Shown here: positions 26,849-35,414 of the stretch, in pieces | How the letters are laid out: each line of letters opens with the position of its first letter | Position numbering within the stretch: the first letter of the stretch is position 1 | Assembly: GCF_032463525.1 (NCBI RefSeq) | Contig: NZ_CP135971.1 | Coordinates: forward strand, 248,001 to 312,000 | DNA from: Pseudomonas sp. DTU_2021_1001937_2_SI_NGA_ILE_001 | GTDB taxonomy: Bacteria; Pseudomonadota; Gammaproteobacteria; Pseudomonadales; Pseudomonadaceae | Direction: 5' to 3' | DNA length: 64,000 nucleotides | Made by a program: the position numbers and the translations under genes | Notes under the pieces: model-generated | Database searches by the model: none | Told to the model about the DNA's origin: nothing | What the model saw: only the letters and a program-made list of their open reading frames with translations

Positions 26849-27580
26849 TCAGTCGTGGTGCTCTTCGCCCACGAAGGTCAGCGAGGTGAACAGGCCTCGG
26901 GCTTCGATGTCGGCATCGCCCTTGACCGGCAGGGTGACTTCGGCGGCGATGACGTTCAGGCCTTCGTTGCGCACCACCACGCTGGCGCGACCTTCGGCGT
27001 CGGTTTCGGCGCTGACTTCATCCGGCTCGCTGCGGTAGTCGCCGATCAGCTTGATACCGGCGGCGGGCTTGCCATCGACCAGCACCTTGACCGGCAGCGG
27101 CTTGCCCGGCCCGACCTTCAGCGGATCGGCCAGCGGCACGATGACCATCTTCAATTTGTCCAGCGCTGGCAGCCGGGCACCGGGCGCATAGATCGCCAGG
27201 CTGTACTTGAAGGTGTGGATCGAGTCCGTGCCCCCCGGCACCTTGCTGCGTCCCTGGTTGATCCATTTCTTGTCTTTGTCGCGGGTCCACATGCCGTTGT
27301 CCAGGGCCACGCTCATGATCGCCACGGGTTTGATCGGCTTGAGCCGGGCATGGTCGTCCAGGCGCTCGACGGTCACCGGCACCTGCCGGCCGGCCAGGTC
27401 ATAGGCCCAGGCGCCACTGACTTTCTGCGCCTTGAAGGCGTTGTCTTCGGCGCCATGGCCGTAGATCACTTCGATGTTGCCGCGACGTTGCTCGGTCCAC
27501 AGGCCATGGGCCGAAGCCTGGCCGGCGCACAGCAGGGCGCCGCTGATGCCCAGTGCCAGCAAAGAGGAGTTGAAACGCAT
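26849..27580 (-). CDS. DUF4198-family periplasmic metal-linked protein
   Basis: A 243-residue exported protein. The Sec signal (MRFNSSLLALGISGALLCAG) ends in ASA, so the mature protein should begin with His (HGLWTEQ), a feature of metal-binding proteins of this family. The rest is beta-rich (GKPLPVKVLVDGKPAAGIKL) and ends in a His/Asp tail. DUF4198 proteins are often coded beside nickel, cobalt or other metal uptake systems. It lies 23 bp after the TonB receptor gene on the same strand, so the two form one operon behind the Zur-like box. A role in zinc or other divalent metal capture is inferred. Confidence 0.85.
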   Translation of the reverse strand: MRFNSSLLALGISGALLCAGQASAHGLWTEQRRGNIEVIYGHGAEDNAFKAQKVSGAWAYDLAGRQVPVTVERLDDHARLKPIKPVAIMSVALDNGMWTRDKDKKWINQGRSKVPGGTDSIHTFKYSLAIYAPGARLPALDKLKMVIVPLADPLKVGPGKPLPVKVLVDGKPAAGIKLIGDYRSEPDEVSAETDAEGRASVVVRNEGLNVIAAEVTLPVKGDADIEARGLFTSLTFVGEEHHD

Positions 27581-27603
27581 GGTGTTTCCTTTTTTCTTAT
27601 CGA

Positions 27604-29715
27604 TCAGAGGTTGAGGGTGAAGCTGACGGTGAAATTGCGCGGTTCGCCTGGTGCGATCCAGTAATTGCTGTAGGAGCGCTCGTAGTACTTCTCGTCGAAG
27701 ATGTTATTGAGGTTCAGGCCCACCGTCAGGTTGTCGGTGGCTTTGTAGTGCGCCAGCAGGTCGACGGTGTGGTAGGCCGGCAGCTCGAAGTTCGAACCCG
27801 ATTCTCCGGAGCGATCACCCACGTAGTTGAACGCTGCGCCCAGGTCCGAACCGCGCAGCGTGCCTTCCTGGAACTCGTACACGCCCAGCAGGCTGCCGCT
27901 GCGCTTGGCCACGCCGAGGATGCGGCTGCCGGTGGGAATGCTGCGGTCGCCCTTGGTGACTTCGGCATCGATGTAGGCGAAGGCGCCTATGATCCGAACT
28001 GCATCGGTCAGCTGGCCGGTCAGCTGCAGGTCAAGGCCCTGGCTGCGGGCCTTGCCCACCGCGCGGCTGGTATCGCTGCCCGGGTCGAGGGCCAGGACGT
28101 TTTCCTTGTCGATATGAAAGGCGGCGAGGGTGGTGCTCAGACGCTCGTCGAACAGCTCGCTCTTGATGCCCACTTCATAGCCGACGCCTTCTTCGGGGTC
28201 GAAGCTCTTGCCGGCGGCATCCAGGCCGTTGTTGGGCTTGAACGAGGTGGAGGCGTTGGCGAACAGACCGACTTGCGGGGTCAGCTGGTAGAGCAGGCCG
28301 GCACGTTGGGTGAAGGCGTCGTGGCGTTGGCGCTGGGTGCTGTTGCCGGCGTAGTTGTCGATCTGCTGGTCGAAGTGCTCGTAGCGTGCCCCGAGCATGC
28401 CGCGCAGCTTGTCGGTGAAGATGATCTGGTCCTGCAGGTTCAAGGCACGGCTTTCCACGTGCTCGAAAAAGTCGGTGCCGGAACGCGCGCCGTTGGGCTT
28501 GGCCTGGCCGTACACCGGGTTGTAGATATCGATGGCGTAGGGGCTGCCGGCGATGGTGGTGACCCGTTCGTTCTTGCGGTAGTTCTCGTACTCGGTGCCG
28601 ATCAGTACCTCGTGCTGCAGGGCGCCGGTGTCGAAGAAACCGTGCAGCTCCAGCTGGGTGATGCTGTCGTGCCAGTTCATGTCTCGTTCGCGGTAGCGAC
28701 GGTTGACGGTATGGCCATCAGCGTTCAGCGGGCGTGACTCGCTGGCGAAGCCGCCCAGCTCGCCTTCCTTGTAGTGGCTGGCCAGGCGCAGCGACCAGCT
28801 GTCGTTGAGGCGGTGGTCCAGGATCGCCTGAATCAGGTTGTTGTCGTTGTCGATCTTGTCGTCCGGCTCGCCGAGGAAGGTCGAGCGCGACACGCCGCTC
28901 CAGCGGTTGTTCGGCGCGACGATGCCACGGTCGAAGATCGAGTCGTGGCGGACGAACTCGGTCTGCACCAGCAGGCTGGTGTCCGGGCTCAGTTCCCAGC
29001 GCAGCGACGGGGCAACGAATACGCGGTGGCTTTGCACGTGGTCGCGGAAGCTGTGGTTGTCTTCCACGGCCAGGTTGACGCGGCCCAGCAGCGTGCCTTC
29101 GGTGTTCAACGGGGCGTTGGCGTCCAGCGCGGTGCGGTAGCGGTCCCAACTGCCGGCGCTGGCCTGCAGGGTGGTGAAGGCTTCGCGCTGGGGCTGCTTG
29201 GTGACGATGTTCACCGTGCCGCCAGGGTCGCCACGCCCATACAGGCTGGCGGCCGGGCCCTTGAGCACCTCGATGCGCTCGACGTTGGCGGCGTCCGGGG
29301 TGGCCGGGTAGCCACGGTTGGCGCTGAAGCCGTCCTTGTAGAACTCCGACGTGGTGAAGCCGCGGATGCTGTACTCGTAGAGGGTCAGGCCGCCGAAGTT
29401 GTTCTGCCTGGACACGCCGCCGGCGTAGTCCAGGGCACGTTCCACCTGGCTGGTGCCAAGGTCCTGGAGCACGGTGGCGGGCACTACGCTGATCGACTGG
29501 GGAATGTCCTTGATCGCGGTGTCGGTCTTGGTCGCGGTGGCCGAGCGCGTGGCGCGGTAGCCCTTGACCGGACCGCTGGCGGTTTCGTAGTCCTGCTCGG
29601 CACTGACCGTCAGTGCGTCGAGTTCGATGGGGGAAGCAGGGTCGGCAGCGTAGAGCGGGGCGCCGAGCACGCTGAACGCGAAGCCGGCGAAAGAGGCGAT
29701 TGTGCGGGACGACAT
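27604..29715 (-). CDS. TonB-dependent outer-membrane receptor
   Basis: A 703-residue receptor: signal peptide ending near YAAD, TonB box region (ELDALTVSA), plug domain (about 65-175, with DIPQSISVVPATVLQD and IEVLKGPAASLYGRGDPGG), and a 22-strand barrel ending in ...NFTVSFTLNL. The closest family label by sequence is siderophore receptor (FhuA/FpvA-like plug), but the promoter holds a Zur-like palindrome and the downstream gene is a DUF4198 protein. Zinc or zincophore uptake is therefore a serious alternative. The ATG at 29715 has AGGAAA about 6 bp upstream; a Met 14 codons earlier is in frame but lies over the operator. Confidence 0.93.
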   Translation of the reverse strand: MSSRTIASFAGFAFSVLGAPLYAADPASPIELDALTVSAEQDYETASGPVKGYRATRSATATKTDTAIKDIPQSISVVPATVLQDLGTSQVERALDYAGGVSRQNNFGGLTLYEYSIRGFTTSEFYKDGFSANRGYPATPDAANVERIEVLKGPAASLYGRGDPGGTVNIVTKQPQREAFTTLQASAGSWDRYRTALDANAPLNTEGTLLGRVNLAVEDNHSFRDHVQSHRVFVAPSLRWELSPDTSLLVQTEFVRHDSIFDRGIVAPNNRWSGVSRSTFLGEPDDKIDNDNNLIQAILDHRLNDSWSLRLASHYKEGELGGFASESRPLNADGHTVNRRYRERDMNWHDSITQLELHGFFDTGALQHEVLIGTEYENYRKNERVTTIAGSPYAIDIYNPVYGQAKPNGARSGTDFFEHVESRALNLQDQIIFTDKLRGMLGARYEHFDQQIDNYAGNSTQRQRHDAFTQRAGLLYQLTPQVGLFANASTSFKPNNGLDAAGKSFDPEEGVGYEVGIKSELFDERLSTTLAAFHIDKENVLALDPGSDTSRAVGKARSQGLDLQLTGQLTDAVRIIGAFAYIDAEVTKGDRSIPTGSRILGVAKRSGSLLGVYEFQEGTLRGSDLGAAFNYVGDRSGESGSNFELPAYHTVDLLAHYKATDNLTVGLNLNNIFDEKYYERSYSNYWIAPGEPRNFTVSFTLNL

Positions 29716-29737
29716 GGAGGGTTTCCTGATAGTTATA

Positions 29738-29750
29738 GTTACAATATAAC
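29738..29750 (-). promoter_or_regulatory. Zur-box-like palindrome before the TonB receptor gene
   Basis: GTTACAATATAAC is a 13-bp palindrome with one mismatch and is followed by ATCCC. The known gamma-proteobacterial Zur box has the core GTTATANTATAAC followed by ATTTC, so 12 of 13 core bases agree. It lies 23-35 bp upstream of the receptor ATG, overlapping a likely -10 region (TATATT on the minus strand), the expected place for a repressor. It does not resemble a Fur box. The same gap also serves the divergent hydrolase gene. Confidence 0.6.
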
Positions 29751-29882
29751 ATCCCAATCAAGATTTATTAGCATTTGTGTCGGCAATTTTCTGCCGGTTG
29801 CGCAGGTTTCGGTGGTTTGCCTGGCTGCAGGCTATGCTTGGGGGCCGCAATCCTGACTTCCCGACCCGAGGATGCCCCCGCG

Positions 29883-30770
29883 ATGTCCAGCCTCACCGCC
29901 CGTGATTTTTCGCCTGAACTGCTGGAGCTGTACGACTACTACGCCCATGGCCAGATCAACCGCCGCGAGTTTCTCGACCGGGCGGCGAAGTTCACCGCCG
30001 GCAGCCTTACCGCCGTGGCCGTTTTGGCCGCGTTGAGCCCGGACTACGCGCTGGCCGAGCAGGTGCCGTTCACCGACCCCGACATTGTCGCCGAATACGT
30101 GACCTACCCGTCGCCCAAGGGCCACGGCCAGGTGCGTGCCTACCGGGTCAGGCCTGCTAAGGTCGCCGGCAAGCTGCCCGCCGTGGTGGTGGTGCACGAG
30201 AACCGTGGGTTGAACCCCTACATCGAGGACGTGGCACGGCGTGTCGCCAAGGCTGGCTTCATCGCTCTGGCCCCGGATGGGCTGAGTTCCCTGGGCGGTT
30301 ACCCCGGCAACGACGACAAGGGTCGGGAAATGCAGCAGCAGGTCGACCCGGAAAAACTGTTGAATGACTTCTTTGCCGCCATCGAGTGGCTGATGGCCGA
30401 CCCGGCTGTTACTGGCAAGGTCGGTATCACCGGTTTCTGCTATGGCGGCGGTGTGGCCAATGCGGCGGCGGTGGCCTACCCGGAACTGGGGGCGGCGGTG
30501 TCGTTCTACGGACGCCAGCCTAGGGCCGAAGAAGTGCCGCGTATCAAGGCGCCGGTGCAGATCCACTACGGCGAGCTGGACACGCGAATCAATGAAGGCT
30601 GGCCTGCCTACGAACAGGCCCTGAAGGCGGCTGGCACCCCGTATGAGGCGTGGATCTACAAGGGCGCCAACCATGGCTTCCACAACGACTCCACGCCACG
30701 TTACGACGAAGCGGCGGCCAAGCTGGCGTGGGAGCGGACCCTGGGGTGGTTCAGGCGTTACCTGGTGTGA
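29883..30770 (+). CDS. Dienelactone hydrolase-family protein with Tat-like N-terminus
   Basis: A 295-residue alpha/beta hydrolase of the dienelactone hydrolase family. The nucleophile is Cys186 in GFCYGGG, and His lies in GANHGFHND near the C-terminus. Residues 20-55 hold a twin-arginine motif (NRREFLDRAA) and a hydrophobic stretch ending in YALAEQ, so export by the Tat route is possible; E. coli YghX has the same layout. The ATG at 29883 gives this signal its right place; the longer frame crosses the divergent promoter region. Substrate unknown. Confidence 0.87.
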   Translation: MSSLTARDFSPELLELYDYYAHGQINRREFLDRAAKFTAGSLTAVAVLAALSPDYALAEQVPFTDPDIVAEYVTYPSPKGHGQVRAYRVRPAKVAGKLPAVVVVHENRGLNPYIEDVARRVAKAGFIALAPDGLSSLGGYPGNDDKGREMQQQVDPEKLLNDFFAAIEWLMADPAVTGKVGITGFCYGGGVANAAAVAYPELGAAVSFYGRQPRAEEVPRIKAPVQIHYGELDTRINEGWPAYEQALKAAGTPYEAWIYKGANHGFHNDSTPRYDEAAAKLAWERTLGWFRRYLV

Positions 30771-30780
30771 AACTCAGGGC

Positions 30781-30884
30781 CGGGTAGGAGCGGCCTCAGC
30801 CGCGAAGCGACCGCCTGTTCACGACATATGCACTGAATTTCCTCGCACTTTCGCGGCTAAAGCCAATACTGGTCAGTTAGACCG
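30781..30884. repeat. Composite REP pair, reverse orientation
   Basis: Left arm GGAGCGGCCTCAGCCGCGAAG, written here as a single imperfect palindrome of 21 or fewer bases at 30787-30806, then the conserved core (GACCGCCTGTTCAC, CACTGAATTTCCT), then right arm TTTCGCGGCTAAAGCC at about 30850-30865, then the tail CTGGTCAGTTAGACC. The same module is found at about 33950, 49903, 60384 and 60508, some in the opposite direction. Confidence 0.8.
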
Positions 30885-30959
30885 TTGGAGCTTGCTCGCG
30901 AATGGCAGGCTATCTGGACCGGGTACACCCGCCGCAGCATTAGTGCCCTTTAGTCACCT

Positions 30960-31340
30960 TTCCGCCTTTACGGCGGGTTACTTTTGGTTTCCAGGTGCCC
31001 TGCGCGCCAAAAGTAACCAAAAGCCATTGCTCCTGGCTTGGGTCTGCCCTGCGGGCAGACTTCCCTCCTTCCGGCGCCATTCCAGGGGGCCGGCGCAATG
31101 GGCCGTCCCTGGCCCAGTGCGCCTAAGCCGGCTTCCCTGCCGGCTTACCCCCTTCCATGACACCTCCACTCGGCCTGCACCGAAGTCGCGTTTGGCGGCG
31201 TCTGTGAGTTCTGCGCTTGAAAAGCAAAAGCGACGCCAGATCGGATTGCTTTGGTCTAAAAGATCAGTATTGCGGCTAAAGCCGCTCCCACCGGGGCACA
31301 TGCCGCTTAAGCGAACAGATTGGCTTTAGCCGGGATTTGC
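30960..31340. repeat. Non-coding stretch with several stem-loops and REP remnants
   Basis: No gene fits here. CCGCC-TTTA(C)-GGCGG forms a hairpin at about 30962-30976. GGTTACTTTTGG (30976-30987) pairs perfectly with CCAAAAGTAACC (31007-31018). Further inverted pairs are CTGCCCTGCGGGCAG (about 31048-31062) and a GGCC-rich pair around 31090-31115. At 31262-31336 are single REP arms (GCGGCTAAAGCCGC; GGCTTTAGCC). Similar GGTTACTTTTGG...CCAAAAGTAACC blocks are, to my knowledge, widespread in Pseudomonas genomes and often mis-called as small proteins. Confidence 0.6.
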
Positions 31341-31346
31341 AGAGTT

Positions 31347-31715
31347 TCAGTGGCGCCCGCGTCGACGCGCCAGGCGTGCCTGCCAGTCGCCGGCGTGGCT
31401 GCGCTGGCAGGCTTGCTCGCTGTCGCAAGACACATGGCGTTCCACCTGTTCCAGGTGGATACCGGCTTCGGCCAGGGCCATGCCGGTGAGTTCGTTCATG
31501 CGTTGGTCCTGGCCGGCCAGCAGCGCCGCCTGACGACTGGCTTCGGTGTCGAACACCCAGGTCACCAGCAGGCTGGCAGGGAAACGCTGGTAGTCGACCT
31601 CATGGGTCAACCATTGGAAGCCTGGCAGTTGCGCCTTGGCGGTTTCGCAGGCTTCGGTGAGGGTGCGGCCGAGCAGGCGTTCGAGGTGCGCCTGTTCGCG
31701 CTTGGATAAGGACAT
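31347..31715 (-). CDS. Conserved-looking hypothetical protein, 122 aa
   Basis: A small soluble protein (MSLSKREQAHLERLLGR start, WLTHEVDYQRFPASLLVTW in the middle, Arg/His-rich end QARLARRRGRH). I do not recognise a named domain. Codon use is like the neighbouring genes, and the frame is not overlapped by a better one. It lies 59 bp downstream of topB on the same strand and may be co-transcribed with it. There is no signal peptide or membrane segment. Confidence 0.65.
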   Translation of the reverse strand: MSLSKREQAHLERLLGRTLTEACETAKAQLPGFQWLTHEVDYQRFPASLLVTWVFDTEASRQAALLAGQDQRMNELTGMALAEAGIHLEQVERHVSCDSEQACQRSHAGDWQARLARRRGRH

Positions 31716-31774
31716 GGCGGGTCAGTCTGCTGAAAAAGCGTTCAGTCTTGCACGCTTGCCAGCGCCTGGGAAAT

Positions 31775-33784
31775 TCATGCATTGCCCGATGGCTTGCGGC
31801 TGCTGCGGCGTGGCTTGGCGGCGGCGCTGGTCGCTGCAGCCTTTGCCGTGGTCTTGTTTGACGTACCGTCCTTGGCGCCGCGCGAGTTGCCGGACGCCTT
31901 GCGCTTGCGGGATTTCTTCCAGGGCGCCGCACCCGCCGGTGCGGGCATGCCCTGCAGGTTCAGACGCAGGCCCTGGCAGCGTTCGACCTGCTTGCTCATC
32001 CACGCCGCCTGTTTGGCGACGAACTCTTCCAGGCTCATCTCGCCGCTCTGCACCATGTCCAGTGCCTGCTCCCAGATCGCCGTGGTGCCGGGGTCGGCAA
32101 TCGCCCGCGGCACGTTGTCGATGAGGCTGAACGCCGGAGGGGTGGCGCTGAGCGCCTTGCCGTCCTTGCGCAGATAGCCCCGGTCGAGCAGGCCCTGGAT
32201 GATGCCCGCACGGGTCGCTTCGGTGCCGATGCCGGTGGTCTCCTTGAGCTTCTGCTTGAGCAGCGGGTCTTCGACCAGACGCGCGACGTTCTTCATGGCC
32301 TTGATCAGGTCGCCCTCGGTGTAGGGCTTGGGCGGCTGGGTCCACAGGTCCTTGAGCTGCACCCCGGTGACCGGGCAGTTGTCGCCCTGGCGCAAGGCCG
32401 GCAGCGCCTGGGGCGGCGGGGCCTGCTTGCCCTTGGCCGGGGCCAGGGCCTCGGGCAGGGCGCGTTTCCAGCCGGGTTCGATGACCCGCTTGCCGACCGC
32501 ACGCAGGGCCTGCCCGGCGCAGTCGAAATCCGCCTGGGTCCGGTCGTACTCGTGGTTGGGCAGGAACTGCGCCAGGTAACGGGCGCGGATGAGGCTGTAC
32601 ACCGCGCGCGGCTTGCCGCTCAGGCGTTCGAAGGCCCGTGTCGCGGCGGTGGGAATGATGCCGTGGTGGGCGCTGACCTTGGCGTCGTTCCAGGCCCGCG
32701 AGCGACGCTGCGCGTCGAGGTGTTCACGCAACGGCTGCAGGCTCGGGTCGGCGGCGCACAGCGCGGCGATGATACCGGCCGCCTCGCCATGCTGGCTGAC
32801 GGGCAGGTAGCCGCAGTCGCTGCGCGGGTAGGTGATCAGCTTGTGGGTTTCGTAAAGCGCCTGGGCGATATCCAGGGTTTCCTGGGCGCCGAGGCCGAGC
32901 TTCTTCGAGCAGATTTCCTGCAGGGTACCCAGGTCGAAGGGCAGCGGCGCGGCTTCGCGAACCCGCTCGGTGCGTAACCGCGCCACCCGGGCGCTGCCGG
33001 CCTGGGTGATGTCGTGGGCGGCCTGCTGCGCCAGGGCCTGGTTCAGGCAGCGGTCCTGTTCGTCGCAGAATTCGCCAGGCGCGCGCCACTGGGCGGTGAA
33101 GTCCTGGCCGTCGTGGCGCAGGCCGACGTCGATGGCCCAGTAGGGTACTGGTACGAAGTCGGCGATGCTGCGGTCACGGTCTACCACCAGACGCAGGGTA
33201 GGGGTCTGCACCCGGCCCACCGGCAATACGCCCTGGTAGCCGGACTGGCGCCCGAGCAGGGTGAACAGACGGCTCATGTTCATGCCGATCAGCCAGTCGG
33301 CCCGCGACCGGCCCAGCGCCGAATGATAAAGGCTGAAGGTATCGGCGCCCGGACGCAGCGCCGCCAGCGCCTTGCGGATCGAGGCGTCGTCCAGCGCCGA
33401 CAGCCACAGACGCTGGATCGGCCCGCGATAGCGACAATGCTCGACCAGTTCGCGGGCGATCATCTCGCCTTCGCGGTCGGCGTCGGTGGCGATCACCAGC
33501 TCGCGGGCCTCGCCAAGCAGGCGCTTGACCGCCTTGTACTGGCTGGCGGTCTTGGGCTTGACCTGCATCTTCCAGGTGCCGGGCACGATCGGCAGGTCCT
33601 GCAGCACCCAGCGCTTGTAGCGGGCGTCGTAGGCGTCGGGCGGCGCGGTTTCCAGCAGGTGGCCGATGCACCAGGTGACGGTGACGCCGGCGCCGCTCAG
33701 GCAACCGTCGCCGCGTCGGGTGGCACCCAGCACGGCGGCGATGTCCTTGGCCTGGGAAGGTTTTTCGCAGAGAAACAGGCGCAT
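31775..33784 (-). CDS. topB: DNA topoisomerase III
   Basis: A 669-residue type IA topoisomerase. It opens with MRLFLCEKPSQAKDIAAVLG, has the acidic Toprim motif TDADREGEMIA, the LPVGRVQTPTLRLVVDRD segment, and the catalytic Tyr in ITYPRSDCGYLP. It passes single strands through a transient break and helps separate linked or recombining DNA. The last 60 residues are a Lys/Arg/Ala/Ser-rich tail, probably a disordered DNA-binding extension. The start at 33784 matches the family N-terminus; an earlier TTG adds three residues. A LexA-box-like site lies 72-87 bp upstream. Confidence 0.95.
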   Translation of the reverse strand: MRLFLCEKPSQAKDIAAVLGATRRGDGCLSGAGVTVTWCIGHLLETAPPDAYDARYKRWVLQDLPIVPGTWKMQVKPKTASQYKAVKRLLGEARELVIATDADREGEMIARELVEHCRYRGPIQRLWLSALDDASIRKALAALRPGADTFSLYHSALGRSRADWLIGMNMSRLFTLLGRQSGYQGVLPVGRVQTPTLRLVVDRDRSIADFVPVPYWAIDVGLRHDGQDFTAQWRAPGEFCDEQDRCLNQALAQQAAHDITQAGSARVARLRTERVREAAPLPFDLGTLQEICSKKLGLGAQETLDIAQALYETHKLITYPRSDCGYLPVSQHGEAAGIIAALCAADPSLQPLREHLDAQRRSRAWNDAKVSAHHGIIPTAATRAFERLSGKPRAVYSLIRARYLAQFLPNHEYDRTQADFDCAGQALRAVGKRVIEPGWKRALPEALAPAKGKQAPPPQALPALRQGDNCPVTGVQLKDLWTQPPKPYTEGDLIKAMKNVARLVEDPLLKQKLKETTGIGTEATRAGIIQGLLDRGYLRKDGKALSATPPAFSLIDNVPRAIADPGTTAIWEQALDMVQSGEMSLEEFVAKQAAWMSKQVERCQGLRLNLQGMPAPAGAAPWKKSRKRKASGNSRGAKDGTSNKTTAKAAATSAAAKPRRSSRKPSGNA

Positions 33785-33855
33785 GGCCGGCAAGCTTTCT
33801 TCAATCGGTCGAGGCCGACAGGATGCGCCAGGGCCTCGGGCAGATCAAGTTTTAT

Positions 33856-33871
33856 CTGTATGGGCATACAG
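33856..33871 (-). promoter_or_regulatory. LexA/SOS-box-like site upstream of topB
   Basis: CTGTATGGGCATACAG fits CTGT-N8-ACAG, the gamma-proteobacterial LexA box, with the inner TA/TA bases also conserved (CTGTAT...ATACAG). It is 72 bp upstream of the topB ATG and followed on the topB strand by GATAAAAC, a possible -10. No other gene starts nearby that it could control: the opposite neighbour oprD reads away and ends downstream. Confidence 0.6.
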
Positions 33872-33902
33872 TAAAAAGGCCGGGCTCCTTGCCTTCACAG
33901 CC

Positions 33903-34073
33903 CTGTATTGCGGCTAAAGCCAATACCGCTCGGTTAGGCGTCATGTGACCCGATGGGAGCGGCTTTAGCCGCGAAAGCGCCAGGAAACTCACTGCATCTG
34001 TTGTGAACAAGCGGTCGCTTCGCGGCTGAAGCCGCTCTTACCCGGTTTAACTGACCTGTATTGCGGCTAAAGC
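33903..34073. repeat. Composite REP pair, forward orientation, with flanking single arms
   Basis: A lone arm GCGGCTAAAGCC (about 33910), then the full module at 33954-34046: left arm GGGAGCGGCTTTAGCCGCG, core GCCAGGAAACTCACTGCATC and GTGAACAAGCGGTCGC, right arm TTCGCGGCTGAAGCCGC. A third arm GCGGCTAAAGCC follows at about 34062, preceded by TTAACTGACCTGTATT, the tail seen with the other copies. Confidence 0.8.
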
Positions 34074-34088
34074 CTCGCCCATCCAGCG

Positions 34089-35414
34089 TTACAGCAAGGT
34101 GATGGGGTAGTCGACGATCAGGCGCAGTTCCGATACGTCGCCTTCGCCCTGGTCGGCGTTGGCACGGTGGAAGGCCTGGCGTACCCGCAGCGACAGGTCC
34201 TTGGCCGCGCCGCTCTGCACCACGTACTTGGCTTCCAGGTCGGTTTCGTTGTGCTTGCCGTCTGCGCCATACAGTCCGGCATAGGCGCTGTCGGCCGACA
34301 CCCGTGTGCCGTCGACGTCGTAACCGCGCATGTGGCGGGCCATGAAGCTCAGGCCGGGCACGCCGTAGTGCGTCATGTCCAGGTTGTAGGTGATGCCGAA
34401 CGAGCGCTCGTTGGGGCCGTTGAAGTCCGACCATTGCACCGAGTGGGCCAGCAGCACCGAGTCGCCACCTTCGCCATTGCCGTTGTTGCCCACCGCCAGG
34501 TAGTCGAACGGCGTGTCGCCGTGCACTTTCTGCGCCGACAGGGTGACCGAATGCGCACCGAGGAAGGCGTAGGTCGCGCCCAGCGAGGCGGTGGTGTTGT
34601 CGATGGCGCCGGCCTTGGCCTGGCCCTGGTCGAGGGTGCGGTACAGGTTGGCGTCGAAGGTCAGCGACTGATCGCCGCCCAGGGCCAGCACGTAGTTGGT
34701 GTTGGCGTAGTACTGGTTCCACACGTCTTCGAACTGCGCCGCGTAGAGGCTTGCGGTCCAGTTCGGGGTGATCTGGTACACGCCACCGGCGTAGGTCGCC
34801 TTGCGCGCCGTGACATTGGCGTACAGCGCGTAGATATCGTGGTCCTGATTGGTGGTCACGTTGCTGTTGGTGCTGGTGTAGCGCCCGGCTTCCAGGTCCA
34901 GGCCATCGATCTCGCTGCTCTTGAGTTCCAGGCCGGTGGCGCTCTGCGGCAGCAGGCGTGTGCCGCCCACGGCGAATACCGGAGCGGTGGGCTGCAGGTT
35001 GCCGTAGCGCAGCTGGGTCTTGGACACCCGCAACTTGAGCGCCGCGCCAGCGCTGCCAAAGCTGTCTGCGGCCTTGCCATCGCGCTCCAGAGGCAGGTTG
35101 CCGGTGCCGCTGTCGCCTTCCTGGGCATCGAGCTTGACGGCGAAGTGGCCGAAGGCATCGATGCCGACACCGACGGTGCCTTGGGTGAAGCCCGAGCTGT
35201 AGTTGCCGATGAAGCCTTGTGCCCAGTCACGGTTGTCGCGGTCGCCGTCCTGGCGGTCACGGTTGAAGTACTGGTTGCGGGCCAGTATCGACAGGCTGCT
35301 GCCGGCGGCGAAGCCTTTGGCGTCGTCCTGGCTTTCGATGGTCTCGGCCATGGCCAGTTGATTGAGCGAGGCAGAAACCGCCAGGGCGACGGCGCTCCAG
35401 TGTCTTGGGGTCAT
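34089..35414 (-). CDS. OprD-family outer-membrane porin
   Basis: A 441-residue OprD/OccD-OccK-type porin. It has a signal peptide (VALAVSASLNQLAMAE), then the family opening GFAAGSSLSILARNQYFNRD, WAQGFIGNYSSGFTQGTVGVGIDAFG, repeated beta strands and the end LRLIVDYPITLL. These 18-stranded channels take up small carboxylates or amino acids; the substrate cannot be told. I use the ATG at 35414 because AGAGGA lies 9 bp before it; the ATG three codons earlier touches that ribosome site directly. Confidence 0.93.
   Translation of the reverse strand: MTPRHWSAVALAVSASLNQLAMAETIESQDDAKGFAAGSSLSILARNQYFNRDRQDGDRDNRDWAQGFIGNYSSGFTQGTVGVGIDAFGHFAVKLDAQEGDSGTGNLPLERDGKAADSFGSAGAALKLRVSKTQLRYGNLQPTAPVFAVGGTRLLPQSATGLELKSSEIDGLDLEAGRYTSTNSNVTTNQDHDIYALYANVTARKATYAGGVYQITPNWTASLYAAQFEDVWNQYYANTNYVLALGGDQSLTFDANLYRTLDQGQAKAGAIDNTTASLGATYAFLGAHSVTLSAQKVHGDTPFDYLAVGNNGNGEGGDSVLLAHSVQWSDFNGPNERSFGITYNLDMTHYGVPGLSFMARHMRGYDVDGTRVSADSAYAGLYGADGKHNETDLEAKYVVQSGAAKDLSLRVRQAFHRANADQGEGDVSELRLIVDYPITLL

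Noticed and set aside
29731..29749. Reading the palindrome before the TonB receptor gene as a Fur box
   Set aside because: It lacks the GATAAT-type hexamers of Fur sites and fits the Zur core far better.
30978..31301. Small minus-strand frame in the stem-loop block
   Set aside because: It reads through inverted repeats, lacks a ribosome site, and resembles the spurious small proteins often called from this kind of repeat.
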